A DNA stretch of 6,536 nt from Pseudomonadota bacterium. Its GTDB lineage: Bacteria; Pseudomonadota; Alphaproteobacteria; Thalassobaculales; Thalassobaculaceae. Positions within the stretch are counted from its first letter, which is position 1, and every line of letters begins with the position of its first letter. Shown in pieces: positions 1 through 5,991 of the stretch. The stretch spans positions 1 through 6,536 of the forward strand of contig JAQBUJ010000191.1 in the NCBI GenBank assembly GCA_027623845.1, in the 5' to 3' direction. A program made the translations under genes and the position numbers. Below the pieces are notes generated by a model, which had not been told where the DNA came from, did no database searches, and saw only the letters and a list, made by a program, of their open reading frames with translations.

Positions 1-328
1 CGCCGTCCGACAAGCCCCGGCTGACACGCTGGGTCACCCAATAGTCGTCATCGCCGCCGATCAGCGGCAAATTCCGGCGCACCACCTCCTCGGTGATCGA
101 CGCGAAAGCATCAATCGAGTGACCGGGGTCAAGCTTCAGATAGCGCAGGGATCGCTCAAAACGCTCCAAATGCGCGCGCAACTTGAAGATCTTGTGACCA
201 AAAGTGCGGGTGGTATCGAACACCGCATCGCCGAACTTGAAGCCCTGGTCCTTGATCGGAACCCGCGCTTCGCTTTCCGGCACATACTCACCATTGAGAT
301 AAACGATGCGTTGATTGGCGATGTTCAT
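1..328 (-). CDS. Class IV PLP-dependent aminotransferase (branched-chain or D-amino acid type), N-terminal part, cut by left edge
   Basis: I translated this gene by hand from the ATG at 328-326; 109 residues are visible before the left edge. Seen: residues 9-14 read VYLNGE, followed by a KDQGFKFGDAVFDTTRTF stretch at 27-44 and LRAHLERFERS at 50-60. This order (NG strand, glycine-rich start of the small domain, HL.RF helix) is typical of the N-terminal domain of fold-type IV aminotransferases such as branched-chain and D-amino acid aminotransferases and aminodeoxychorismate lyase. These enzymes move an amino group between an amino acid and a 2-oxo acid in the cytoplasm. The PLP-binding lysine lies beyond the window, so activity and substrate cannot be judged. 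The start is well supported by a purine-rich GGGAGGGGG just upstream. The gene begins 60 bp after the stop of the efflux gene on the same strand and could be co-transcribed with it or have its own promoter. Confidence 0.85.
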   Translation of the reverse strand, partial: MNIANQRIVYLNGEYVPESEARVPIKDQGFKFGDAVFDTTRTFGHKIFKLRAHLERFERSLRYLKLDPGHSIDAFASITEEVVRRNLPLIGGDDDYWVTQRVSRGLSDG

Positions 329-356
329 GACGCCCCCTCCCAGTCGTGATCTCTAC

Positions 357-362
357 ATCATA
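357..362 (-). promoter_or_regulatory. Possible -10 box of the aminotransferase gene
   Basis: On the minus strand the hexamer TATGAT lies 28 bases before the aminotransferase ATG and matches a sigma-70 -10 box at five of six positions. No convincing -35 box sits 16-18 bp upstream. A small perfect palindrome (AACGC-CA-GCGTT, 370-381) lies in the spacer and could bind a regulator. Weak evidence. Confidence 0.22.
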
Positions 363-388
363 GCGCCAAAACGCCAGCGTTACGAGAC

Positions 389-1933
389 TTAGCCGGCCCC
401 CTTGCCGGGTCGGTGCAGCAAAAAACACAGCGGCATGGCCAGAAACGCGACGAAAACCAGGAACACGAAATCATTCAGGAACGCCACCATCTGCGCCTCG
501 CCGAAAACCATCCGTTGCAGGGCATTCAACCCCGCAGCGGAATCAAGGTTCCACAGCGCACCGGCGCTATTCAATTTTACCGATTGATCGAATTCGGAGA
601 ACCGGTCGCGCATCTCGATATAGTTAACTTGGCTTGACCGCACGAGGATCGAAACCACCACCGAGGTCCCCATGCTGGCGCCAATGGCGCGCACCAAAGA
701 GAACAGCGACGCCGCCTCGACGCGAAAATGCGCCGCCATGGTCGAGAAAGTCACCGTGGTAAGCGAAACCCACATCATGCCCATGCCAAAGCCGTTGATC
801 ACGGTGACCCAGACGATCTCCGCGGTACCGACATTGGCGTTCCACTGGGTCATCCAAATATTGCTCACCCCGACACAAAGCAGACCGGAGAGAATCAGAT
901 ATTTTCCCGGAAACCGGTCGGCCAAAAAGCCCGCCGACATCATTGCTCCCAAAGTCCCAAGCCCGCGCGCCGAGACCACCCACCCCGCCGACAGCACCGG
1001 ATGCCCCTGCACATGCTGCAGGAACAGCGGCAGGATGAATAAGCTGGAGAAAACTGCAATACCGAAGGCGAAAATAAGGAACAGACCAATCACATAGTTT
1101 CGATCCTTGAAGATCGCCAGGCTGATATACGGATTATCGGTGGTTAGGCAGTGCACAATGAAAACGTAGAAAGCCCCTGCCGACAGGGCGGCGTTCAGCA
1201 TGATCTCGTAGGAATCGAACCACCCCAACCGCTCACCACGATCGAGAACCATCTGCAACAACACCACCGCGGCGATCAACGAGATCACACCGATCCAATC
1301 AACCTTCTGACGGTTCGATTCCGCCGAAGGCAAGGTGACCAAAATGGCGAAAAACGCGAAAATCCCGAACGGGATATTCATGAAGAAAACGTATCGCCAG
1401 TTATAATATTCCGTCAGCATCGCCCCCACGGTCGGCCCGGCCACCGGCCCGAGAATCATTCCCATGGACCAGATACTCATCGCTAATCCGTGTTTTTCGC
1501 GCGGATAGGTATCCAGCATGATCGCCTGGGAAATCGGCAGCAGCGGCGCCGAAACAAAACCCTGCAGAACCCGGTACATCACCAATTCACCCAAGGTCTG
1601 CGAGCTGGCGCTGAGCAATGAGGTAAGGGTGAAGCCCAAGATCGCCGCCAGAAATACCCGGCGGCGGCCGAACCGCTGGCTCATCACGTTGGTCAGGATG
1701 GTGCCGACGGCGGTGGGGACGACGAAAGCGGTGATCACCCAACCAACCTGATCGGGCGCCGCCGACAGATTGCCCTGAATGTTCGGCAAAGCCACATAGG
1801 CCGTGCTCATGTTCAGCGAATGCAACAGCGACGCCGCCAGAACCGGCCCGGTGATCATGATCCGTTCAGCGGTCGTGAAGGGGCCTTGCGCCGGTCTGGT
1901 AAGTGTCAGCACGTCATGTCCTTTGAGGGCCAT
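389..1933 (-). CDS. MFS multidrug efflux transporter, DHA2 (EmrB/QacA) family, 14 membrane helices
   Basis: A 514-residue, very hydrophobic protein expected in the inner membrane, exporting drugs or other toxic compounds by proton antiport. Seen: the motif-A-like loop MSQRFGRRRVF at residues 84-94, motif B with MYRVLQGF at 119-126, motif C GMILGPVAGPTVGAML at 158-173, then NWRYVFFMNIPFG at 178-190 and DWIG at 212-215. This order is characteristic of EmrB-like proteins, and the length suits 14 helices. EmrB pumps often work with an EmrA adaptor and an outer-membrane channel; neither gene is in the window. The gene is divergent from the epoxide-hydrolase-like gene and lies 60 bp upstream of the aminotransferase. 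The start is uncertain: the ATG at 1933 has no clear Shine-Dalgarno, whereas a GTG at 1912 (residue 8) has AAAGGA six bases before it. Family is certain; substrate is unknown. Confidence 0.93.
   Translation of the reverse strand: MALKGHDVLTLTRPAQGPFTTAERIMITGPVLAASLLHSLNMSTAYVALPNIQGNLSAAPDQVGWVITAFVVPTAVGTILTNVMSQRFGRRRVFLAAILGFTLTSLLSASSQTLGELVMYRVLQGFVSAPLLPISQAIMLDTYPREKHGLAMSIWSMGMILGPVAGPTVGAMLTEYYNWRYVFFMNIPFGIFAFFAILVTLPSAESNRQKVDWIGVISLIAAVVLLQMVLDRGERLGWFDSYEIMLNAALSAGAFYVFIVHCLTTDNPYISLAIFKDRNYVIGLFLIFAFGIAVFSSLFILPLFLQHVQGHPVLSAGWVVSARGLGTLGAMMSAGFLADRFPGKYLILSGLLCVGVSNIWMTQWNANVGTAEIVWVTVINGFGMGMMWVSLTTVTFSTMAAHFRVEAASLFSLVRAIGASMGTSVVVSILVRSSQVNYIEMRDRFSEFDQSVKLNSAGALWNLDSAAGLNALQRMVFGEAQMVAFLNDFVFLVFVAFLAMPLCFLLHRPGKGAG
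1919..1924 (-). promoter_or_regulatory. Shine-Dalgarno favouring a GTG start for the efflux gene
   Basis: AAAGGA on the minus strand lies six bases before the GTG at 1912-1910, in frame with the efflux transporter. The upstream ATG (1933) has no comparable site. If used, the protein is seven residues shorter, with no effect on the first membrane helix. Confidence 0.4.
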
Positions 1934-1983
1934 TGTAAGCTAGCGTGCGACCGACCGACCATTAGGCAACCATAGGGGGTTTC

Positions 1984-2002
1984 GAACATCATGAGGGTGT
2001 TC
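1984..2002. promoter_or_regulatory. Dyad in the divergent promoter region, possible operator
   Basis: GAACA-N9-TGTTC forms a perfect 5-bp dyad spanning 19 bp, 51 bp upstream of the efflux ATG and 77 bp upstream of the hydrolase ATG. Spacing and position suit a dimeric regulator acting on both divergent genes, but a 5-bp dyad can arise by chance and no regulator gene is visible in the window. Confidence 0.2.
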
Positions 2003-2011
2003 AATGATGGC

Positions 2012-2042
2012 CCCTGTCCGCCGCCTGGTGCGGCGGCACGGG
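2012..2042. repeat. GC-rich inverted repeat (hairpin) in the divergent intergenic region
   Basis: CCGCCGC (2018-2024) and GCGGCGG (2030-2036) pair around a five-base loop, CTGGT. A 3x3 internal loop is followed by an outer CCC/GGG clamp. No T tract follows on either strand, so it does not look like an intrinsic terminator. It lies 44-62 bases upstream of the epoxide-hydrolase-like ATG and would be in that gene's leader if transcription starts before it. Confidence 0.45.
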
Positions 2043-2079
2043 ACCACGACCGATCATAGCGACGCATGGATACCTGATC

Positions 2080-3123
2080 ATGACCCCAGATACCATCACC
2101 GAACGCCGGGTCACCGAACATCGCATCACCACGGCGGGGCACAAGACGTTCTATCTTGCAGCCGGTCCCGAGGACGGGCCGATGGTGATCCTGCTGCATG
2201 GTTGGCCCGAGCTATCGTTGAGCTGGCGCCACCAATTGCCCTGTCTCGCCAGCCTCGGCTTCCGCGCCATCGCGCCGGACATGCGCGGCTATGGACGTTC
2301 CAGCGTTTATCCGCGGCATGAGGATTACGCCCAGGAAAAGATCGTCGCCGACATGACACAGTTGTTGGCGGCGCTTGGCCGGGAGCGGGCGATCTGGGTC
2401 GGTCACGACTGGGGTAGTCCGGTGGCCTGGAACATCGCCAGCCACCATCCCCAGATCTGCCAGGCGGTGGCCAATCTCTGTGTGCCCTACCGCTCGGTCG
2501 AGCTTGGCCTGGACGCCCTGATCGCCTTGGTCGATCGCACGGTCTATCCCGTAGAGCAATTTCCCGCAGGACAATGGGAATACATGCGCTTTTACGAGGA
2601 AAACTTCACCAGCGCCCAAGCCGAGATGGAAGCCGATGTCGCGGCCACGCTGCGGGTGCTGTTCCGGGCAGGCAACCCGCAATCCATCGGCAAGCCCTCG
2701 CCAACCTCCAGGGTGCGGCACAATGGCGGTTGGTTTCGCGGCGAGCGGCCGCCGGACCTGCCCCTGGACGAAAATGTGCTAACCCCGCGCGATCATCAGG
2801 CCTACGCGGCGGCGCTGGCGCGCAACGGCTTTTTCGGCCCGAACTCCTGGTACATGAACCACGCCAACAACGGCGACTATGCCAAGACGGCGGTTAACGG
2901 CGGCGTGCTGGAGATGCCGGCGTTGTTCCTCGCCGCCTCATACGATGTGACCTGCGAGACCATCACCTCACAGTTGGCGGCGCCGATGGCGGATTATTGC
3001 CGGAACTTGACCACCCGGACCGTGGCCTCGGGCCATTGGATGGCGCAGGAAAAACCGGTCGAGGTCAACGCGGCGCTGGTGCATTGGCTGGCCACCAGCG
3101 TGCCGGAGGCCTGGCCCGGCTGA
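2080..3123 (+). CDS. Alpha/beta-fold hydrolase, epoxide hydrolase-like
   Basis: A 347-residue cytoplasmic enzyme without a signal peptide. Seen: the oxyanion-hole motif HGWPE at residues 40-44, DMRGYGRS at 67-74, and the nucleophile elbow GHDWGS at 108-113 with Asp110 as expected nucleophile. A cap region (about 140-265) follows, with a WYMN motif whose Tyr258 matches the second lid tyrosine of soluble epoxide hydrolases; Tyr168 or Tyr172 (EYMRFY) is a candidate for the first. The likely charge-relay acid is Asp289 (AASYD) and the likely catalytic His is His319 (ASGHW). In this family the aspartate attacks an epoxide ring, and water then releases a vicinal diol. HGWPE together with the lid tyrosines favours epoxide hydrolase over haloalkane or fluoroacetate dehalogenase, but substrate is unknown. 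The ATG at 2080 has only a weak Shine-Dalgarno. The gene is divergent from the efflux gene and convergent with the amidohydrolase. Confidence 0.9.
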   Translation: MTPDTITERRVTEHRITTAGHKTFYLAAGPEDGPMVILLHGWPELSLSWRHQLPCLASLGFRAIAPDMRGYGRSSVYPRHEDYAQEKIVADMTQLLAALGRERAIWVGHDWGSPVAWNIASHHPQICQAVANLCVPYRSVELGLDALIALVDRTVYPVEQFPAGQWEYMRFYEENFTSAQAEMEADVAATLRVLFRAGNPQSIGKPSPTSRVRHNGGWFRGERPPDLPLDENVLTPRDHQAYAAALARNGFFGPNSWYMNHANNGDYAKTAVNGGVLEMPALFLAASYDVTCETITSQLAAPMADYCRNLTTRTVASGHWMAQEKPVEVNAALVHWLATSVPEAWPG

Positions 3124-3147
3124 CGAGGCCGCTGCGCCAACCAGACG

Positions 3148-4170
3148 CTAGAGGCTGTAGACCCGCGCCGCCGTGTCGTGGAACAGCGCCGCCTTCTCCG
3201 CCGCCGAAGCGCCGGAGGCGATCCGCTTGAAGGTGTTCCAGAGCACCGGATAGCTACAGCTCAATTTATCGACCGGGAAGTTCGACTCGAACATGCAGCG
3301 CTCGACGCCGAAGGCCTCGATGGTGAAATCGTAGTAATGCCGTGTCGCATCGGCCAGCTCCTGGCTGGTCGGCGGCTTGGGCTTGTCGTCCCAGGCAAAG
3401 CCGTTGACGTCCATGTTGATACCGCCAAGCTTGGCCACCACGTTCGGGCAGCTCGCCAGCTCGGTAACCATCGGTTTCCAGGCGGCAAAGACCTCATCGG
3501 CCTTGCCAACATAGGGACCGGTGCCGAGCGGGCCGCCGAAATGATCCAGGATGATCGTGGTGTCCGGGAAGGCGCGCGCGAGATCGGTCACCTCGGGGAT
3601 TTGCGTGTGATAGCACCAAGCCTCGAAGGTCATGCCGCGCGGCCCCAGCTCAGCGAAGCCACGGCGGTAATCCTCCTGCATCATCACGCTCTGCGGTGGT
3701 TCGGTGCGGTGATTGCGAATCTCCGGCGCTGCGTCCCAGGAAATAGCCCGGCGAATTCCACGAAACCGTCCGTGACCGGCGGCGATATGGGCGTCCAACA
3801 CCTCGCCGGCCAGCGCGCCGATGCGCAGATCCACGGTGCCAATGATCCCGGCCGCCACCCGTGTCTTGCCATATCTCCCAGACGCGCTCATCGCGGCGAT
3901 GCCGTTGACGAATTCGGTCTCGCCGACCGGCCGCAGATGTTCCGGACCGTCCTGCTTGAACATGGCGCCGCATTCGATGAAAACCGTCGAGACGATGTTA
4001 TGCCCGCTGTTGACGTCTTCCAGGATCTCGTCCAGCAGATAGCGCGGCTGGATATGCTGGCGCGCGCCGTCCCACAGATGATGATGCGGATCGCAAATCG
4101 GCAGATTTGCTTCAAGGATCTCTTCCTCGACCGTAGCGAGCCAGTCTTGATTGTTTGAGCGCGCGGTCAT
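3148..4170 (-). CDS. TIM-barrel metal-dependent hydrolase, amidohydrolase-2 / COG3618 lactonase-like family
   Basis: A 340-residue soluble enzyme. Seen: CDPHHHLWD at residues 26-34 (the D-x-H-x-H-type strand-1 motif, here with three consecutive histidines), FRGIR at 136-140, W185-CYH with His188, ILDHFGGPLG at 207-216 with His210, and MFESNFPVDK at 293-302 near the end. These fit the amidohydrolase-2 family that includes L-fuconolactonase, 2-pyrone-4,6-dicarboxylate hydrolase and 4-sulfomuconolactone hydrolase. Most characterised relatives hydrolyse lactones or similar C-O bonds. The usual late GSDWP-type aspartate position reads ESNFP, giving Asn297, with Asp301 nearby. The ATG at 4170 is supported by AAAAGGGGG eight bases upstream. 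The gene ends 24 bp from the convergent epoxide-hydrolase-like gene. The long leader region behind it contains the duplicated repeat. Substrate unknown. Confidence 0.9.
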   Translation of the reverse strand: MTARSNNQDWLATVEEEILEANLPICDPHHHLWDGARQHIQPRYLLDEILEDVNSGHNIVSTVFIECGAMFKQDGPEHLRPVGETEFVNGIAAMSASGRYGKTRVAAGIIGTVDLRIGALAGEVLDAHIAAGHGRFRGIRRAISWDAAPEIRNHRTEPPQSVMMQEDYRRGFAELGPRGMTFEAWCYHTQIPEVTDLARAFPDTTIILDHFGGPLGTGPYVGKADEVFAAWKPMVTELASCPNVVAKLGGINMDVNGFAWDDKPKPPTSQELADATRHYYDFTIEAFGVERCMFESNFPVDKLSCSYPVLWNTFKRIASGASAAEKAALFHDTAARVYSL

Positions 4171-4318
4171 CGGACGGTCCCCCTTTTAGGATGTTCACTA
4201 TTTTGCCGAGCCTAACCGACCTACGTCGCCCGGCAAGCATGCGATGGCGTACATGTGTGATGATCGATGCTGGACGAGTATGGCGGCGCAAATGGGAGGG
4301 CAGACCTCACGGTCGAAG
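4171..4318. other. Non-coding leader between the amidohydrolase start and repeat copy 1
   Basis: No coding frame in this stretch shows family-like features. Next to the gene it holds the amidohydrolase Shine-Dalgarno (minus strand, 4179-4187). A weak minus-strand promoter candidate, TTGCCG, 16 bp, TAGGCT, lies further upstream at about 4208-4235. Short palindromes ACATGT and GCATGC are present but unremarkable. The amidohydrolase promoter most likely lies here if the upstream CoA-transferase transcript ends within the repeat region. Confidence 0.35.
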
Positions 4319-4507
4319 CCTGCGAAACATCGCATTTTTCGCTCCGTCGCCCTGGCGAACGGCAGGGCCGAAGCCTGAAGCTGGCCAGCCTGACGCATGT
4401 CAATTTAACGCGTGGAGATTCTTGCAGTTGCACCTCGATCCGTCACGCCGAACCGCTTCAGGCGTGGACCCTGGATCAAACCCAGGGATGCGGTCGATTT
4501 TCTCCGG
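4319..4507. repeat. Structured intergenic repeat, copy 1 (apparently degenerate)
   Basis: First of two direct copies. The core 4344-4500 aligns without gaps to 4605-4761 (offset 261), with about 15 differences by eye, roughly 90% identity. The outer left part (from CCTGCGAAAC at 4319) also matches, but copy 2 has ten extra bases there. Internal structure: hairpin GCCCTG/CAGGGC (4349-4368), overlapping an alternative hairpin 4344-4362; long-range stem GCCTGAAGC (4373-4381) with GCTTCAGGC (4455-4463); and palindrome CCCTGG/CCAGGG with a 7-base loop (4469-4487). The last resembles short palindromic intergenic repeats frequent in alphaproteobacteria (from memory). On the minus strand this copy lacks the T tract found in copy 2 and has GAAAAT in place of TAAAAT. 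Confidence 0.85.
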
Positions 4508-4524
4508 GCGGCGGCGGTCAACCA

Positions 4525-4566
4525 CGAAACCCGGCCCGCCTAGGGAAACCTTGAAACTGGGTTTCG
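4525..4566. repeat. Inverted repeat between the two repeat copies
   Basis: CGAAACCC (4525-4532) and GGGTTTCG (4559-4566) are perfectly complementary, with two further inner pairs (one a G-T wobble), around a loop of about 22 bases that contains CCTAGG. No T tract follows on either strand. It may be a further structural part of the repeat cluster. Confidence 0.5.
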
Positions 4567-4596
4567 CTACCTGCGAAACGTCGCACCTTTTTCAAC

Positions 4597-4623
4597 AAAA
4601 ACCCCCGTCGCCCTGGCGAACGG
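4597..4623 (-). terminator. Intrinsic-terminator-like hairpin inside repeat copy 2
   Basis: Read on the minus strand, CCGT-t-CGC pairs with GCG-ACGG around a CAGG loop (4623-4605): seven GC-rich pairs with one bulged base. GGG and then TTTTT follow (4601-4597). It could end the CoA-transferase transcript about 200 bases after its stop, or a short RNA made from copy 2. An overlapping alternative stem, GCCCTG/CAGGGC, competes with it, and the three-base gap before the T run weakens the case. Confidence 0.45.
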
Positions 4624-4751
4624 CAGGGCCGATGCCTGAAGCCGGTCAGCCCGCCGCATGTCGATTTAACGCGTGGAGATCCTTGCAGCTGCGCCTCTAC
4701 CCGTCACGCTGAACCGCTTCAGGCGTAGACCCTGGATCAAACCCAGGGATG
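4597..4751 (-). ncRNA. Candidate structured small RNA from repeat copy 2
   Basis: Inference. On the minus strand a -10-like TAAAAT (4763-4758) would place a transcription start near 4751, and the terminator-like hairpin ends at 4597. The predicted RNA of about 155 nt nearly coincides with the core conserved between the two copies and would contain the CCCTGG hairpin, the long GCCTGAAGC stem and the terminal hairpin. There is no recognisable -35 box (GGGCGA at 17-bp spacing). No known RNA family is recognised. The alternative is a non-transcribed repeat or a structured part of the CoA-transferase 3' region. Confidence 0.25.
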
Positions 4752-4795
4752 CGGTTAATTTTACCGGACGACAGAGGCCCTCGCCCCGACATTGG

Positions 4796-5980
4796 TTAAA
4801 CCACCCGTTTGTCCCGCAGATCGGCGACGGCGGCGGCGTCATAGCCGATCTCGGCCAAAATTTCCGCCGTATGTTCGCCAAGCATCGCGGTGCGTTGGCG
4901 GATCGTGCCGGGAGTCTTTGACAGCTTGACCGGCGTCGTGGTGATCGAGGCCGGCTTGTCCATCCCCGGAAACGCCATGTCCTGAAGGAAATCCATCGCC
5001 TTTATGTGCGGGTCCTCCAGGGCCTGTTTCGCGCTGAGCACCGGGCCACAGGGGATGCGCGCCTCATCGAGCGCGTCCAAAACCTCCTTGGTGGTCTTGT
5101 CCATGCACCAGACCTGCATCCGGGCGCTAAGCAGCTCGCCGTTGTCGCCGCGATCCATGTCGGTGGCGAAGCGCGGGTCGGTCAACCAATGATCCTCACC
5201 CATCAGGTCGGCCCAGCGCTTGAACATCGCCGGGCCGATGATCTGTACCATCACCGCGCCGTCCTTGGTCTTGAAGGCGTCGCTTGGGCCCGAACTATAG
5301 CCCCGATTGCCATAGGCGGGTCGGTCGCCCCCCTTGACGGCCTCCTCGCCGAGAACCGCGATATTGAAGGCCATCACCGTACGGGTCAGCGCGCCCTCGA
5401 CAAGCTGGCCCTGGCCGGTTTTCTGGCGCTCGTACAACGCCGCCATGGTGCCGAAGGCGGCGAGCGACGCGGTGCCGAAATCGGCGAAAGGCACAAAGGA
5501 CTTCATCGGATCGCCCGGGCGTCCACCATGATAGGTGGCGCCGGCCAATGCCTGAGCGACGCCATCGAAGCCGACCCGCTCGCTATACGGCCCGCCATTG
5601 CCGTAGGCGGTCACCGTGGTCAGGATGATATCCTCCTTGATCGCCTTCAGGGTCTCATAGTCGATCCCCATCGACACCAGGGTCGGTTGCGGCAGATTAG
5701 CGATCACCACATCCGCCGACTTGACCAGCTGGCGCACGATTTCCCGGCCCTCGGGCTTGGTCGGGTTCAGGGTCAAAGAGCGCTTGTTGCGGTTGAGCGC
5801 CAGGAATAGCGGGCCTTCTCCGGATTCCGCGACCGGCACGAGAAATCGATCCTCACTACCGGCGAGCCTGTCGATGCGGATCACCTCGGCGCCCATATCG
5901 CCCAGCAACATGCCGCAGAACGGCCCGGCAATATACCGGCCGAAATCAAGCACCCGGATACCGTCCAAAACTCCGCTCAT
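4796..5980 (-). CDS. Family III (CaiB/BaiF) CoA-transferase
   Basis: Cytoplasmic enzyme that moves CoA between acyl groups, activating a carboxylic acid at the expense of another CoA thioester. Seen, numbering from the upstream ATG at 6055: LDGIRVLDFGRYIAGPFCGMLLGDMGAEVIRID at 30-62, the classic N-terminal CoA-binding signature; LNRNKRSLTLN at 87-97; a DVVIAN segment at 115-120; and FVPFADFGTASLAAFGTMAAL at 187-207, where Asp192 matches the catalytic aspartate that forms an aspartyl-CoA anhydride. IPCGPVLS (334-341) and a DP.. LGEHT C-terminal region follow. I prefer the ATG at 5980 (residue 26): it gives MSGVLDGIRVLDFGR, a typical family start, and has GGAG seven bases upstream. This yields 394 residues, close to family length. 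Upstream codons to 6055 encode a proline-rich, unfamiliar segment with no Shine-Dalgarno. The acyl substrate cannot be told. Confidence 0.93.
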   Translation of the reverse strand: MSGVLDGIRVLDFGRYIAGPFCGMLLGDMGAEVIRIDRLAGSEDRFLVPVAESGEGPLFLALNRNKRSLTLNPTKPEGREIVRQLVKSADVVIANLPQPTLVSMGIDYETLKAIKEDIILTTVTAYGNGGPYSERVGFDGVAQALAGATYHGGRPGDPMKSFVPFADFGTASLAAFGTMAALYERQKTGQGQLVEGALTRTVMAFNIAVLGEEAVKGGDRPAYGNRGYSSGPSDAFKTKDGAVMVQIIGPAMFKRWADLMGEDHWLTDPRFATDMDRGDNGELLSARMQVWCMDKTTKEVLDALDEARIPCGPVLSAKQALEDPHIKAMDFLQDMAFPGMDKPASITTTPVKLSKTPGTIRQRTAMLGEHTAEILAEIGYDAAAVADLRDKRVV

Positions 5981-5987
5981 CAAAACG

Positions 5988-5991
5988 CTCC
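5988..5991 (-). promoter_or_regulatory. Shine-Dalgarno that decides the CoA-transferase start
   Basis: GGAG on the minus strand, seven bases before the ATG at 5980-5978. The longer frame's ATG at 6055 has no purine-rich sequence at the right distance, so translation most likely begins at 5980. Confidence 0.6.

Larger units (their letters stand above)
4570..4767. repeat. Structured intergenic repeat, copy 2 (more intact)
   Basis: Second direct copy, 30 bp before the CoA-transferase stop. The long-range stem is better formed than in copy 1: GCCTGAAGC (4634-4642) with GCTTCAGGC (4716-4724), extended inward by GGTCAGC pairing with GCTG-A-ACC, giving about 16 pairs with two single-base bulges. 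The palindrome CCCTGG/CCAGGG recurs at 4730-4748. This copy contains ten extra bases near 4587-4604, including a run of five A on the plus strand. Confidence 0.85.

Noticed and set aside
2004..2321. Plus-strand frame starting upstream of the epoxide-hydrolase-like gene
   Set aside because: It is in a different frame from the hydrolase, is Arg/His-rich, and runs through the hairpin and into the hydrolase N-terminus without its own motifs.
2212..2721. 169-residue minus-strand frame inside the epoxide-hydrolase-like gene
   Set aside because: Shadow of a well-supported gene; no motif and no Shine-Dalgarno noticed.
3178..4158. 326-residue plus-strand frame opposite the amidohydrolase
   Set aside because: Antisense shadow in GC-rich DNA; the minus-strand frame has clear catalytic motifs and a Shine-Dalgarno, while this one has no recognisable domain.
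4155..4712. 185-residue plus-strand frame across the repeats, with an internally repeated peptide (PSPWRTAGP...EAGQP)
   Set aside because: The peptide repeat only reflects the DNA repeat, whose 261-bp offset is a multiple of three. Most base differences between the copies change the amino acid (about 7 of 35 residues), and there is no family resemblance, so the frame looks non-coding.
4319..4767. Insertion sequence, MITE or CRISPR array
   Set aside because: The copies are in direct orientation, and I saw no terminal inverted repeats, target-site duplication or transposase. Two units of about 190 bp do not fit a CRISPR repeat-spacer pattern.
5006..5809. 267-residue plus-strand frame opposite the CoA-transferase
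   Set aside because: Antisense shadow; the composition is Arg/His/Gly-rich without domain motifs, and the CoA-transferase signature is unambiguous on the other strand.
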